Positions 18,884 through 26,507 of a stretch of 64,000 bases of DNA are shown one piece after another. The position numbers were made by a program, and so were the translations under genes. The DNA lies in contig NZ_JANUCS010000007.1 in the NCBI RefSeq assembly GCF_024808815.1, forward strand, positions 42,263 through 106,262, written 5' to 3'. Numbering within the stretch: position 1 is the first letter of the stretch; the number at the start of each line of letters is the position of its first letter. This stretch comes from Methanosalsum natronophilum (GTDB lineage Archaea; Halobacteriota; Methanosarcinia; Methanosarcinales; Methanosarcinaceae). The notes below the pieces were generated by a model. The model worked only from the letters and a program-made list of their open reading frames with translations. It did no database searches and was not told where the DNA came from.

Positions 18884-19515
18884 TTAAGATCCTCCTTGAT
18901 TTTTAATTTCATTGGTAAAAGTTCTGGTTTAACTCTAGCTATATACGCAACTATTGCTCCTGTAAGAATCCCTTCAATTACTATAAGGGGTAAATGTGCA
19001 ACAAAGGCTACTTGGGCTAGACCATAGAAGTCTTGTCCGGTAGATACTAGCACGACTACTAGTAAAACTGCTGACATTGCTATAGCTAGCCCCCCACAAA
19101 TGACAGCAAGAAGTTTTAAAGATATTCCTTTGCCATACCCACCCTTAAAGATATAATAAACTATTATAGCTGGTATCCCAACCATTAAAGCATTTACTCC
19201 AATTGTAGTTATGCCACCGTGCTGGAACAAAAGCGCTTGCAAGATTAAACCAACAAACATAGAAGCATAAGCTATCGGCCCTAAGATTACACCTATCAAT
19301 CCATTTAATATTGGGTGGACACTTGTAGGACCTATCGGTAAATGAATCAAAGAAGCAACAAAAAAAGCAGCAGTCATGATAGAAAATTTAGGAATCTCTT
19401 CTACAATATCAACTTCTTTCATTCTAATTCTAAAAGTTACAAATATTAATATGATAGTAATAATCCATCCAGCTGCGATCACGGGCTCAGATAATACTCC
19501 ATCTGATATATGCAT
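18880..19515 (-). CDS. cbiM: Cobalt/nickel ECF transporter substrate-binding subunit CbiM
   Basis: CbiM is the metal-binding integral membrane subunit. The mature N-terminus MHISDGVL supplies the conserved His2 and main-chain atoms that coordinate Co(II) or Ni(II) in the family, and a second conserved His occurs in GPTSVHPILNG. About six to seven membrane segments are visible in 211 residues. The sequence does not separate cobalt from nickel; the facing cbiDE genes favour cobalt. A GGAG site precedes the ATG, and an inverted repeat with a TATA-like element lies upstream. Confidence 0.92.
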   Translation of the reverse strand: MHISDGVLSEPVIAAGWIITIILIFVTFRIRMKEVDIVEEIPKFSIMTAAFFVASLIHLPIGPTSVHPILNGLIGVILGPIAYASMFVGLILQALLFQHGGITTIGVNALMVGIPAIIVYYIFKGGYGKGISLKLLAVICGGLAIAMSAVLLVVVLVSTGQDFYGLAQVAFVAHLPLIVIEGILTGAIVAYIARVKPELLPMKLKIKEDLK

Positions 19516-19570
19516 ATTATTTTACTCCTTTTTAAAGCATTACTGATATAACTAATAAAGTATAAAAAAG

Positions 19571-19580
19571 TAATATAAAG
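19571..19580 (-). promoter_or_regulatory. Likely TATA box of the cbiM operon
   Basis: On the minus strand the element reads CTTTATATTA, 56-65 bases before the cbiM ATG. The inverted repeat at 19589-19610 ends eight bases upstream of it. A second AT-rich TATA-like string lies closer to the gene, so the exact start of transcription is uncertain. Confidence 0.4.
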
Positions 19581-19588
19581 AGTAACAA

Positions 19589-19610
19589 ACATTACCTTAA
19601 AGGGTAATGT
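19589..19610. promoter_or_regulatory. Inverted repeat, probable operator of the cbiM operon
   Basis: Arms ACATTACC and GGTAATGT are perfect reverse complements around the spacer TTAAAG. The site sits just upstream of the probable cbiM TATA box, the position expected for a regulator acting on TBP/TFB recruitment. A related palindrome lies upstream of the neighbouring PGF-CTERM gene. The bound protein is unknown; a metal-responsive regulator such as NikR is possible but not shown. Confidence 0.55.
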
Positions 19611-19630
19611 CTGAATTTAAAGGTTTACTT

Positions 19631-20659
19631 TTATTTTCTTCGTGCAAACAATGCAACTGCTAATATTCCAGCTAGAGCAAAAATAGTTTCAAATCCTGGA
19701 GCATCCTCTATATTCTCAAACTCAGGTTCAGGTTCAGGTTCAGGAGCGGGTTCAGGTTCTAGTTCATTTTTAATTGTCTCTGCATTATCTCTTATATTCT
19801 GTGCAAGATTACGCAGATCACTTCTTGAATCCATCCATTCATCCCTTAAGGTCTCATCATCAGGGTTTTCCTTATATGCTTGGAATGCAGCTTCGAAGTT
19901 CTGGAATTCATCTTGCATATCGTGTAGATCGTCATGCATTTCATCTGCAATTGCAGCATGTGATGCAGGTACATCGCCGTAAAGAACATGTACTGGATCA
20001 CCGAGGTCAATGATATATCCTCTTAGACTTTCCATTCTTTCCTCAGCTTTATTGAAGTCATTTTCATCATCAATATCGTGTCTCATATCATGAGCAGCTC
20101 TATCTGCCTTATGAGCTAGTTCGTGAATGTTAGCAGCAACTGACTTAATGTTTCCATCATCTGAATGGCTTGTTTCGTGTCCAAGTTCATCTTTAATTGT
20201 CTCTGCATTATCTCTTATATTCTGTGCAAGATTACGCAGATCACTTCTTGAATCCATCCATTCATCCCTTAAGGTCTCATCATCAGGGTTTTCCTTATAT
20301 GCTTGGAATGCAGCTTCGAAGTTCTGGAATTCATCTTGCATATCGTGTAGATCGTCATGCATTTCATCTGCAATTGCAGCATGTGATGCAGGTACATCGC
20401 CGTAAAGAACATGTACTGGATCACCGAGGTCAATGATATATCCTCTTAGACTTTCCATTCTTTCCTCAGCTTTATTGAAGTCATTTTCATCATCAATATC
20501 GTGTCTCATATCATGAGCAGCTCTATCAGCCAAATGAGCTAGTTCATGAACATTTCCAGCAACACTTTCAATATTATTATCGTGCGAATGTGCCATTGAT
20601 GGGGTAGCTGCTAAGACTATCAAAATACAAGTAAATATCAATATATTTCCAATTTTCAT
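19631..20659 (-). CDS. Histidine-rich duplicated surface protein with PGF-CTERM anchor
   Basis: This 342-residue secreted protein has a signal peptide (about residues 1-23, ending SMA), two tandem acidic helical repeats of 141 residues, a Glu-Pro linker (PEPEPAPEPEPEPE) and a C-terminal PGF-CTERM sorting tail (PGFETIFALAGILAVALFARRK in outline: PGF, hydrophobic helix, ARRK). Such tails are cut by archaeosortase and the protein is lipid-anchored at the cell surface. Each repeat contains three HxxxH pairs (HELAH, HDMRH, HDDLH) and about eight histidines. These are spaced for metal binding on helices. It lies next to the cobalt/nickel importer genes and has a similar upstream palindrome. A GAGGTG site precedes the ATG. 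Function is inferred, not known. Confidence 0.8.
   Translation of the reverse strand: MKIGNILIFTCILIVLAATPSMAHSHDNNIESVAGNVHELAHLADRAAHDMRHDIDDENDFNKAEERMESLRGYIIDLGDPVHVLYGDVPASHAAIADEMHDDLHDMQDEFQNFEAAFQAYKENPDDETLRDEWMDSRSDLRNLAQNIRDNAETIKDELGHETSHSDDGNIKSVAANIHELAHKADRAAHDMRHDIDDENDFNKAEERMESLRGYIIDLGDPVHVLYGDVPASHAAIADEMHDDLHDMQDEFQNFEAAFQAYKENPDDETLRDEWMDSRSDLRNLAQNIRDNAETIKNELEPEPAPEPEPEPEFENIEDAPGFETIFALAGILAVALFARRK
19769..20104. repeat. Internal direct repeat, copy 1 (336 bases, identical to copy 2)
   Basis: This block is identical base for base with 20192-20527, offset 423 bases, as far as I could compare by eye. It encodes most of the second helical repeat of the PGF-CTERM protein. 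Immediately outside the block the copies differ at synonymous and non-synonymous sites, for example T versus C at 19768/20191. Confidence 0.9.
20192..20527. repeat. Internal direct repeat, copy 2 (336 bases)
   Basis: Partner of the block at 19769-20104; it encodes most of the first helical repeat. The sharp change from total identity to clear divergence at both edges suggests recent gene conversion between older repeats rather than a fresh whole-unit duplication. Confidence 0.9.
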
Positions 20660-20988
20660 TTAGTTACACCTCATACAATTTTTGAATAAGAGCTCTATAG
20701 ATTTCATTAGAGTAATTTTCCTTATTGTGTTACGGTAGCTAAAAATAATGTTATTAGTTACTTAAGGGTAACTATTTGAATAATACTCATTACCTTTTTA
20801 GTTAATAATACTTGATTTAAGGTAAACTTGTGTTGTTAAAAAAAGGATGTAAAATATGCTAAGTTAAATTACCACAATTGCTATATAATATTACAAATAA
20901 TAATTTAATTTGCTCAAAAATCAAGTAAATTTGTTTAATTTATCCTAAATTCAATTTAAAATTAACTCTGAACTCTAGAGGAAAACTC
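20660..20988. other. Divergent promoter region of the PGF-CTERM gene and cbiO (329 bases)
   Basis: The region holds the palindrome at 20755-20774 and several additional TTACC/GGTAA half-sites (near 20730, 20790, 20820 and 20870). It serves two divergent genes, so a shared regulator could control both. No open reading frame or RNA gene is evident. Confidence 0.5.
20755..20774. promoter_or_regulatory. Inverted repeat, probable operator of the PGF-CTERM gene (and perhaps cbiO)
   Basis: Arms TAGTTAC and GTAACTA are perfect reverse complements around TTAAGG. The central TTAC-TTAA-GGGTAA pattern resembles the cbiM site, although the core is two bases shorter. It lies about 96 bases upstream of the PGF-CTERM start and about 215 bases upstream of cbiO. 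Confidence 0.5.
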
Positions 20989-22347
20989 ATGGCACTTTTA
21001 GAAACATCTCACCTAACTTATTCATATGCTGATGGTAGCTCTGGTGTTAATAACATCAATATCAAAATCAATAAAAGTAAAAAAGTAGCTTTTGTTGGAC
21101 ATAATGGCTCTGGGAAGTCGACATTGTTCTTGCTTTTAAATGGAACATTTAAACCTGAAAATGGTAATATTTACTATAAAGGAGAAAAAATCAATTATGA
21201 CTCAAAAACCCTAAGAAACCTTAGAAAGGAAATTGGGATTGTTTTTCAAAATTCAGATGATCAAATTTTTTCTCCATCTGTTTATGAGGATGTTGCTTTT
21301 GGGCCAGCAAATCTTGGTTTTTCCAAAGAAAAAACCGAGACTCTCGTAAAAGGGGCTTTAGAATATGTTGGACTAACAAATGTCAAAGATAAAGCACCAC
21401 ATCACTTGAGTGGGGGACAAAAGAAGAGAGTTGCTATCGCGGGTATAATTTCTATGGAGCCAGAGGTGATTATTTTGGATGAACCTCTATCAAATCTCGA
21501 TCCAATGGGTGCGGATGAGATTATGGACTTGTTGAATGAAATTAATCAGGCAGGAAAAACAATCTTAATATCAACACATGATGTTGATCTTGCATATAGG
21601 TGGGCTGATTATGTTTACATTCTTTCTAAAGGAAATATAATTGGAGAAGGTACTCCTCAGGATGTTTTTAATCAACCAGAACTTCTGAAAAAAGCACATT
21701 TACGTCAACCAGTTACTTTAGAGACATACCATGAATTAAAACGAAGGGGTTTAGCTGTTGGTGGAGAAGCTCCATCAAGTGTTTTAGAGCTTGTAGGAAC
21801 ACTGAAACCTCCTGAATTAATGTGGGTTGATGTAACCCCAGGAACAAAGGTTGGAGATACTATAAACCTTGGGATAATGTACGGGGAGTTTGCAGAGAAT
21901 TCTCCTTATGAAGCTGTAAATGGTGAAATCGTTTATATTAATAATGATGGCCGAGCTATTGTTGAAATGAAAAGACACGAAATTAAAGCAGGTGGGATTG
22001 TAATTTATGATGTTGAGGACTATGAATCTTCATATGTTCATCAATTAATTAAGAATGCTGAAATTGATATAGTAGGTGCTATGGGTAAAAAAAGTAAGAT
22101 GTTGGCTGAAACAGATGGAATATATCTAACAATTACTTCAAGTGTCATCGATAAATCTATCTTAACGGCTTTGTGTGGAAAAAGGTGCCTTATATTAACA
22201 AATGGTGGAATGGTTGAACATGCAAAGAACCGAATTAAAAACTATGCAGAGACCAGTGGAATTGATTTAAATGTAAGTATACTTAAAAAAAATTCTGAAA
22301 TTATGAGAGAAAACTTGGGTGATACAAAACTTAATGTAATCACATAA
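20989..22347 (+). CDS. cbiO: Cobalt/nickel ECF transporter ATPase CbiO with C-terminal extension
   Basis: The N-terminal ~270 residues form a complete ABC ATPase: Walker [10 protein letters not shown] (near residue 37), Q-loop in [14 protein letters not shown] (typical of ECF ATPases), signature LSGGQKKR, Walker [14 protein letters not shown] and the switch His in STHD. It powers CbiMQ-mediated metal import. A further ~180 residues (from about 275) follow the ATPase and contain a beta-rich part ([29 protein letters not shown]) and an alpha/beta part. I do not recognise this extension. A GAGG site precedes the ATG. The gene is separated from cbiMNQ by the PGF-CTERM gene and lies on the other strand. 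Confidence 0.92.
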   Translation: MALLETSHLTYSYADGSSGVNNINIKINKSKKVAFVGHNGSGKSTLFLLLNGTFKPENGNIYYKGEKINYDSKTLRNLRKEIGIVFQNSDDQIFSPSVYEDVAFGPANLGFSKEKTETLVKGALEYVGLTNVKDKAPHHLSGGQKKRVAIAGIISMEPEVIILDEPLSNLDPMGADEIMDLLNEINQAGKTILISTHDVDLAYRWADYVYILSKGNIIGEGTPQDVFNQPELLKKAHLRQPVTLETYHELKRRGLAVGGEAPSSVLELVGTLKPPELMWVDVTPGTKVGDTINLGIMYGEFAENSPYEAVNGEIVYINNDGRAIVEMKRHEIKAGGIVIYDVEDYESSYVHQLIKNAEIDIVGAMGKKSKMLAETDGIYLTITSSVIDKSILTALCGKRCLILTNGGMVEHAKNRIKNYAETSGIDLNVSILKKNSEIMRENLGDTKLNVIT

Positions 22348-22365
22348 GTAAGTATTAAACATGAC

Positions 22366-23202
22366 CTAAATTTTCATATATTCTTTTTGTAAAAGGAGTG
22401 CATCTTGTTCAAGGCTTGGACTCTCACAAATGATTGACCCTTCAACATTGAAATCTTTAAGTGCTTTTAACAAGGATAAATAATCAAAGCTTGAATCTTG
22501 TAAGTTTAAATGCTTTTTCTCACCTGCGTCTCCATATTCAATTCCAGATATATGGGCATGTATGTTATGTATTCCTTCATAACCAAGCTGCTCTTCTAAA
22601 AAAGAAAAAATTTCATGGAACTTCTCATACCCATTTATTTCTCCTTTACTTCTTGCATAAAGGTGTGAAAAATCTATACAAGGGAGAACACCATCTAAAG
22701 ATTGACTCAAACTAGTTACCTCTTGTAAAGAACCGAACTGTGACTTTTTTCCTGTGGTTTCTGGCCGTAATATTATATCTAATCCGGTTTGTTTCAAGTT
22801 TTCAATAACTGAATCCATGTGAGTTTCAATAGTGTGGAAAACTTTGCTATGGTTTAGATTATGATAGTATCCAGGATGGAACACCAGCGAATGAGCACCA
22901 CACATAGACCCAATTTTTGCAGCTGTTTGAATTCTTTGAATACTATTTTTAATAGTATTTTGTTTTAATGAATTTAAATTGATAAAATAAGGAGCATGTA
23001 CACTTAAACATATTTTATTTAAAGATGCAATGGAATTTACTTTAGATGCGGTGGCTTCTTGCATCTTAACGCCTCTGACAAATTCTAGTTCCATGCAACT
23101 AAGGCCTACTTGGCTTATGTATTTGATACCTTCAATACTACTTCTTTTTTTAGAATTTAGGGGAATCCCTGCTGTTCCAAATAGAATTTTACTTTGTTTC
23201 AA
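22366..23202 (-). CDS. Endonuclease IV-like (AP endonuclease) TIM-barrel protein
   Basis: This 278-residue protein resembles archaeal Nfo, which cuts DNA at abasic sites with a trinuclear zinc centre. Family segments are LSVHAPYFINL near residue 65, LVFHPGYY, RPETTGK, PCIDFSHLYAR, IHAHISGIEYG and a final ICESPSLEQDA. The GxxGIP start is also typical. The presence of most metal-ligand segments supports activity. It follows the small DUF gene (23205-23537) with only two bases between, so they form a unit. Confidence 0.85.
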   Translation of the reverse strand: MKQSKILFGTAGIPLNSKKRSSIEGIKYISQVGLSCMELEFVRGVKMQEATASKVNSIASLNKICLSVHAPYFINLNSLKQNTIKNSIQRIQTAAKIGSMCGAHSLVFHPGYYHNLNHSKVFHTIETHMDSVIENLKQTGLDIILRPETTGKKSQFGSLQEVTSLSQSLDGVLPCIDFSHLYARSKGEINGYEKFHEIFSFLEEQLGYEGIHNIHAHISGIEYGDAGEKKHLNLQDSSFDYLSLLKALKDFNVEGSIICESPSLEQDALLLQKEYMKI

Positions 23203-23204
23203 CG

Positions 23205-23537
23205 TTATACAATTCCTATATGAAGTTTTACATCTTTTGCTTTTTTCTCCGATAATCTATCTTTGAAGAGTTCAATTAATGCATCAGTATCTTCAGGATC
23301 TAGTGACCTGATATCTTCTTTGTCTTCTAATATAAGATCGACTAAATAGTTTAATTCGTCGTTTGACAAAAAAGATAATCTTTTTTTAAAATCCTCTGAT
23401 GATTTTGCAATTCTATGCGAAATAGGTCTTAAAATGTATGGATATTGATGACCCATAGGAGATTTTATGTTACCCTTTTCCTCTGGAGCTAACTTATTGA
23501 AAATTTGAATATCTGTTGAGTTAAATTGCCTTCCCAT
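23205..23537 (-). CDS. Hypothetical archaeal protein, endonuclease IV neighbour
   Basis: This 110-residue acidic/basic protein has no membrane segment. Its middle and end are helical and charged (LSNDELNYLVDLILEDKEDIRSLDPEDTDALIELF, in short a run of Asp/Glu helices). I do not recognise a domain. Its stop is two bases before the endonuclease IV-like start, so a link to DNA repair is possible from context only. The ATG is followed by GRQFNSTD. Confidence 0.65.
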   Translation of the reverse strand: MGRQFNSTDIQIFNKLAPEEKGNIKSPMGHQYPYILRPISHRIAKSSEDFKKRLSFLSNDELNYLVDLILEDKEDIRSLDPEDTDALIELFKDRLSEKKAKDVKLHIGIV

Positions 23538-23654
23538 AATTAATCATCTACTATTGGTTGAATTAAGTTTTAAGTTTAATTATTCTTTGAGTCAATTAAA
23601 TGTCTTTTTGATGCTTCTTATATTTAGGTGCAAATGTATAAATTACTATAATTA

Positions 23655-24122
23655 TTATAAAATTAATTTCCCATTAGAATCAATTATACCTTTTTTTATT
23701 CGGGTTGAAGAAATAGGTTTTCCATCCTCTGCCAAGATATAATTGATCTGTATGATTTTTATCAAATTAAGCCCATTTTTTTTCCTAAACTCATTAATTT
23801 TCAAAGCATTATTATACGTTTCAGGGGAAACTACAATGTAATCATAATCATATTCTATAGCTGGTCCAAATGAATTGTTTAATTCAAATATTCTATAATT
23901 AATATTACCAGCATATTTTGTGTTCATGTAATGAATAATGTTATTTTTTCTAATATGATATCCTGAAACATTAATCTTAGAATTGTTGGCCATTTTATCA
24001 GATGTCACTCCGATATGAACTTCTCCTCCGCTAGTAGCTAATTCAACTGCTTTTTCAAGAAGTTTTTTATGCCCATAATGAAGGTATTCAAAAGTGCCAC
24101 CTACAGCTACAGTACTCATCAA
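23655..24122 (-). CDS. coaD: Phosphopantetheine adenylyltransferase (archaeal type)
   Basis: This enzyme transfers AMP to 4'-phosphopantetheine to give dephospho-CoA, the penultimate step of CoA synthesis. The 155 residues contain the nucleotidyltransferase signature as GGTFEYLHYGHKKLL (T/HxGH type), IGVTSD and, near the C-terminus, the ISSTRIK motif that binds ATP phosphates. It belongs to the archaeal COG1019 form. Two ATG codons stand in tandem (24122 and 24119). The 305 bases upstream separate it from the divergent radA. Confidence 0.9.
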   Translation of the reverse strand: MMSTVAVGGTFEYLHYGHKKLLEKAVELATSGGEVHIGVTSDKMANNSKINVSGYHIRKNNIIHYMNTKYAGNINYRIFELNNSFGPAIEYDYDYIVVSPETYNNALKINEFRKKNGLNLIKIIQINYILAEDGKPISSTRIKKGIIDSNGKLIL

Positions 24123-24427
24123 ATATTGAATGTATTATTATCAGATAAATTTTTGTAACAAAATCCATCTTCATTCTTTAAGTCAATCTAGCAAAAAATC
24201 TAATCAGGTACTTTAATAAAATTATAGAACCCCTAATTAATTTCACATTATCTAAAAATACCTATATATATGACTAGATTATTTTAAGATACATATATGA
24301 ATAAACTTGTATTAAATTGATTTAAAGTAAAAAAAACATCTAAAACTTATATCTTTGTGAAGAACGTATAATAATTAACAATTATTAAAATAAACTTTAA
24401 ATTTTTTTATTCAATGGAGTTAATGAA
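24123..24427. other. Divergent intergenic region coaD/radA (305 bases)
   Basis: AT-rich promoter DNA. TATA-like strings occur (for example CTATATATATG near 24261 and ACATATATG near 24292), but the base composition makes a unique choice impossible. No repeat, RNA gene or extra ORF is supported. Confidence 0.4.
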
Positions 24428-25405
24428 ATGTCACAAATATCTTTAGAAGATCTGGATCACGTTGGCCCTGCAACAGCTCAAAAGCTAATTGATGCTGGAT
24501 TTAATACAATTGAAGCAATAGCAGTTGCATCTCCATCCGAAATAGCAACAAGTGCCGATATAGGAGAGTCCACTGCTTCTAAAATAATAAATGCTGCTAG
24601 AAAATCTGCAGATATAGGGGGTTTTGAAACAGGTGACTCTGTGCTAGAAAGGAGAAAACTTGTAGGTAAATTAACTACTGGATGTATTGAGTTTGATGAA
24701 ATGCTTGGTGGTGGAGTTGAAACACAATCAATAACTGAACTTTATGGAGAATTTGGGTCGGGGAAAACTCAAGTAGCACACCAGCTTGCAGTTAATGTTC
24801 AACTTCCTAAAGAAAAAGGAGGCTTGAATGGATCTGTAGTGATGATAGATACAGAAAATACATTTAGGCCTGAAAGAATTGCTCAGATGGTCAAAGGAAT
24901 TTCTGAAAAACATGGTGAGGAGTTTGACCATGAAGAGTTTTTAAAGCATATACATGTAGCTCGTGCATATAATTCAAATCATCAAATATTACTGATTGAT
25001 TCAGCTTCAGAATTAGCAAATGAACTTAAGGACTCAGAACGTCCAGTTAGACTTATTATAGTCGATTCTTTAACGGCTCATTTCCGTGCTGAATATGTTG
25101 GGAGAGGGACATTAGCAGATAGACAACAAAAACTGAATAAACACTTGCATGACCTGCAGAGAGTAGGGGATTTGTTTAATGCAGCTGTTATAGTTACCAA
25201 TCAAGTAATGTCTAAACCAGATGCTTTTTTTGGTGACCCTACAAAACCTATCGGAGGACATATATTAGGCCATACTGCAACTTTCAGGCTATATTTGAGA
25301 AAATCAAAAGGCGATAAGAGAATTATTAGACTTGTTGATTCTCCAAATCTTCCAGATGGCGAAACCATAGTGTCTGTGACTACAGATGGACTACAAGATG
25401 CTTAA
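24428..25405 (+). CDS. radA: DNA repair and recombination protein RadA
   Basis: RadA is the archaeal Rad51/RecA recombinase that forms filaments on single-stranded DNA and catalyses strand exchange. The N-terminal helix-hairpin-helix domain ([18 protein letters not shown], then [22 protein letters not shown]) spans residues 5-60. The ATPase core has Walker [10 protein letters not shown] from residue 107, Walker [16 protein letters not shown], and [15 protein letters not shown] in the L2 region. The 325-residue length is normal and no intein interrupts it. A GGAG site lies near the ATG. Confidence 0.97.
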   Translation: MSQISLEDLDHVGPATAQKLIDAGFNTIEAIAVASPSEIATSADIGESTASKIINAARKSADIGGFETGDSVLERRKLVGKLTTGCIEFDEMLGGGVETQSITELYGEFGSGKTQVAHQLAVNVQLPKEKGGLNGSVVMIDTENTFRPERIAQMVKGISEKHGEEFDHEEFLKHIHVARAYNSNHQILLIDSASELANELKDSERPVRLIIVDSLTAHFRAEYVGRGTLADRQQKLNKHLHDLQRVGDLFNAAVIVTNQVMSKPDAFFGDPTKPIGGHILGHTATFRLYLRKSKGDKRIIRLVDSPNLPDGETIVSVTTDGLQDA

Positions 25406-25425
25406 TTTTATTTTTATTGGCTAAT

Positions 25426-26124
25426 ATGATATCTAAATTTAAAGCAATAGTTATTGATGTTGATGGAACAATAACCCATCCTGATAGAAGCATTAATTGT
25501 GATGCTGTTGAACTAATGAGGACATTAAAAGTTCCGATTATTTTGGCAACAGGAAATATATACTGTTATGCACGTGCAGCCTCTAAGCTCATTGGGCTAG
25601 AAGGGGCTGTAATCGCAGAAAATGGGGGAATTTATTCTACATCATATGATGCAAAGCCTAAAATAACTTTGAATGCTATTGCTGAATGCAAGAAGGCCCT
25701 AGAATATCTTAAAAAACATATCCATCTTTCATTACTTGATTCTGGGGATAGAAAAACAGAAATAGCTCTGAGAAGGGATTTTGATGTTGATTATGCTAAA
25801 AAAATTTTAAGTTCCACGAATTATGATGTTGAAATAGTTGATACAAATTATGCAATTCATATTAAGAATAAAAACATAAATAAAGGAACTGGTTTACTAA
25901 ACTTATCTAAAGAGCTAAACTTGAATTTAAAAGACTTTATCGCGATTGGGGACTCAGAGAATGACCGAGAGATGTTGCAATCTGCAGGCTTCAGTATTGC
26001 TCTCGCAAACGCTGATAAACTTACTAAAGAAAAGGCAGATATTGTCACAACTAGCTCATATGGAGATGGTGCAATTGAAGCAATTCAGTATTTGCTAGAT
26101 AAGAGTATGATAGATAAAAGTTGA
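25426..26124 (+). CDS. Phosphoglycolate phosphatase (archaeal HAD type)
   Basis: This HAD-superfamily phosphatase (about 232 residues) hydrolyses 2-phosphoglycolate in the archaeal TA0175-like group. Motif I is VIDVDGTIT with both aspartates present, motif II/III follow as ATGN and the conserved lysine in KGTGL, and motif IV is IGDSENDREML. The C2-type cap lies between. I prefer ATG at 25426 over TTG at 25417. It follows radA by about 20 bases and may be co-transcribed with it. Confidence 0.85.
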   Translation: MISKFKAIVIDVDGTITHPDRSINCDAVELMRTLKVPIILATGNIYCYARAASKLIGLEGAVIAENGGIYSTSYDAKPKITLNAIAECKKALEYLKKHIHLSLLDSGDRKTEIALRRDFDVDYAKKILSSTNYDVEIVDTNYAIHIKNKNINKGTGLLNLSKELNLNLKDFIAIGDSENDREMLQSAGFSIALANADKLTKEKADIVTTSSYGDGAIEAIQYLLDKSMIDKS

Positions 26125-26190
26125 TTTATTCAAAAAAGAGATACTATAGTAATTTATAATGTGCAAATTTTGTATAGTATTTTACATTTT

Positions 26191-26475
26191 TTAAATATCA
26201 ACTTGTTCATTTTGGGGTGCTTTTTTACCTTTTGCTATAGCTTTATCTATTACTATATAGTCTTTTATTGCACGAACAGACTCAAATGGTAGTATTATAT
26301 ATTCACCTTCCTGTTTATACTTTGAAATATCTAGTGCCATATCTGGCTTTATTACCAAGCTTACAAGCCTACTAGATTTTATATCCATAACGATATTAAA
26401 CAGGATTCCAACTTCACTTCCATCAGTTGCCATTACTTGTTTATTAGATAAATTCTTTGCAAATATTTTAGCCAT
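26191..26475 (-). CDS. PRC-barrel domain protein
   Basis: This 94-residue protein consists of one PRC-barrel: FAKNLSNKQVMATDGSEVGILFNIVMDIKSSRLVSLVI followed by LPFESVRAIKDYIVID (quoted by its two ends only: FAKNLSNKQVM and YIVID). Archaeal stand-alone PRC-barrels associate with RNA metabolism and cell-division (CdpB) proteins, but the role here is not proven. It lies 32 bases downstream of cdc48 on the same strand. Confidence 0.85.
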   Translation of the reverse strand: MAKIFAKNLSNKQVMATDGSEVGILFNIVMDIKSSRLVSLVIKPDMALDISKYKQEGEYIILPFESVRAIKDYIVIDKAIAKGKKAPQNEQVDI

Positions 26476-26507
26476 TGAAAATCTCCTTTTTTCTTGTTAA
26501 ATAAAAG

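Noticed and set aside
19500..19630. Cobalamin riboswitch upstream of cbiM
   Set aside because: The leader is too short and AT-rich; I see no B12-box-like sequence, only the palindrome.
19774..20436. Two identical 79-residue antisense ORFs inside the PGF-CTERM gene (19774-20013 and 20197-20436)
   Set aside because: They are opposite-strand shadows of the identical repeats and have no ribosome site or family match; their identity follows from the DNA repeat.
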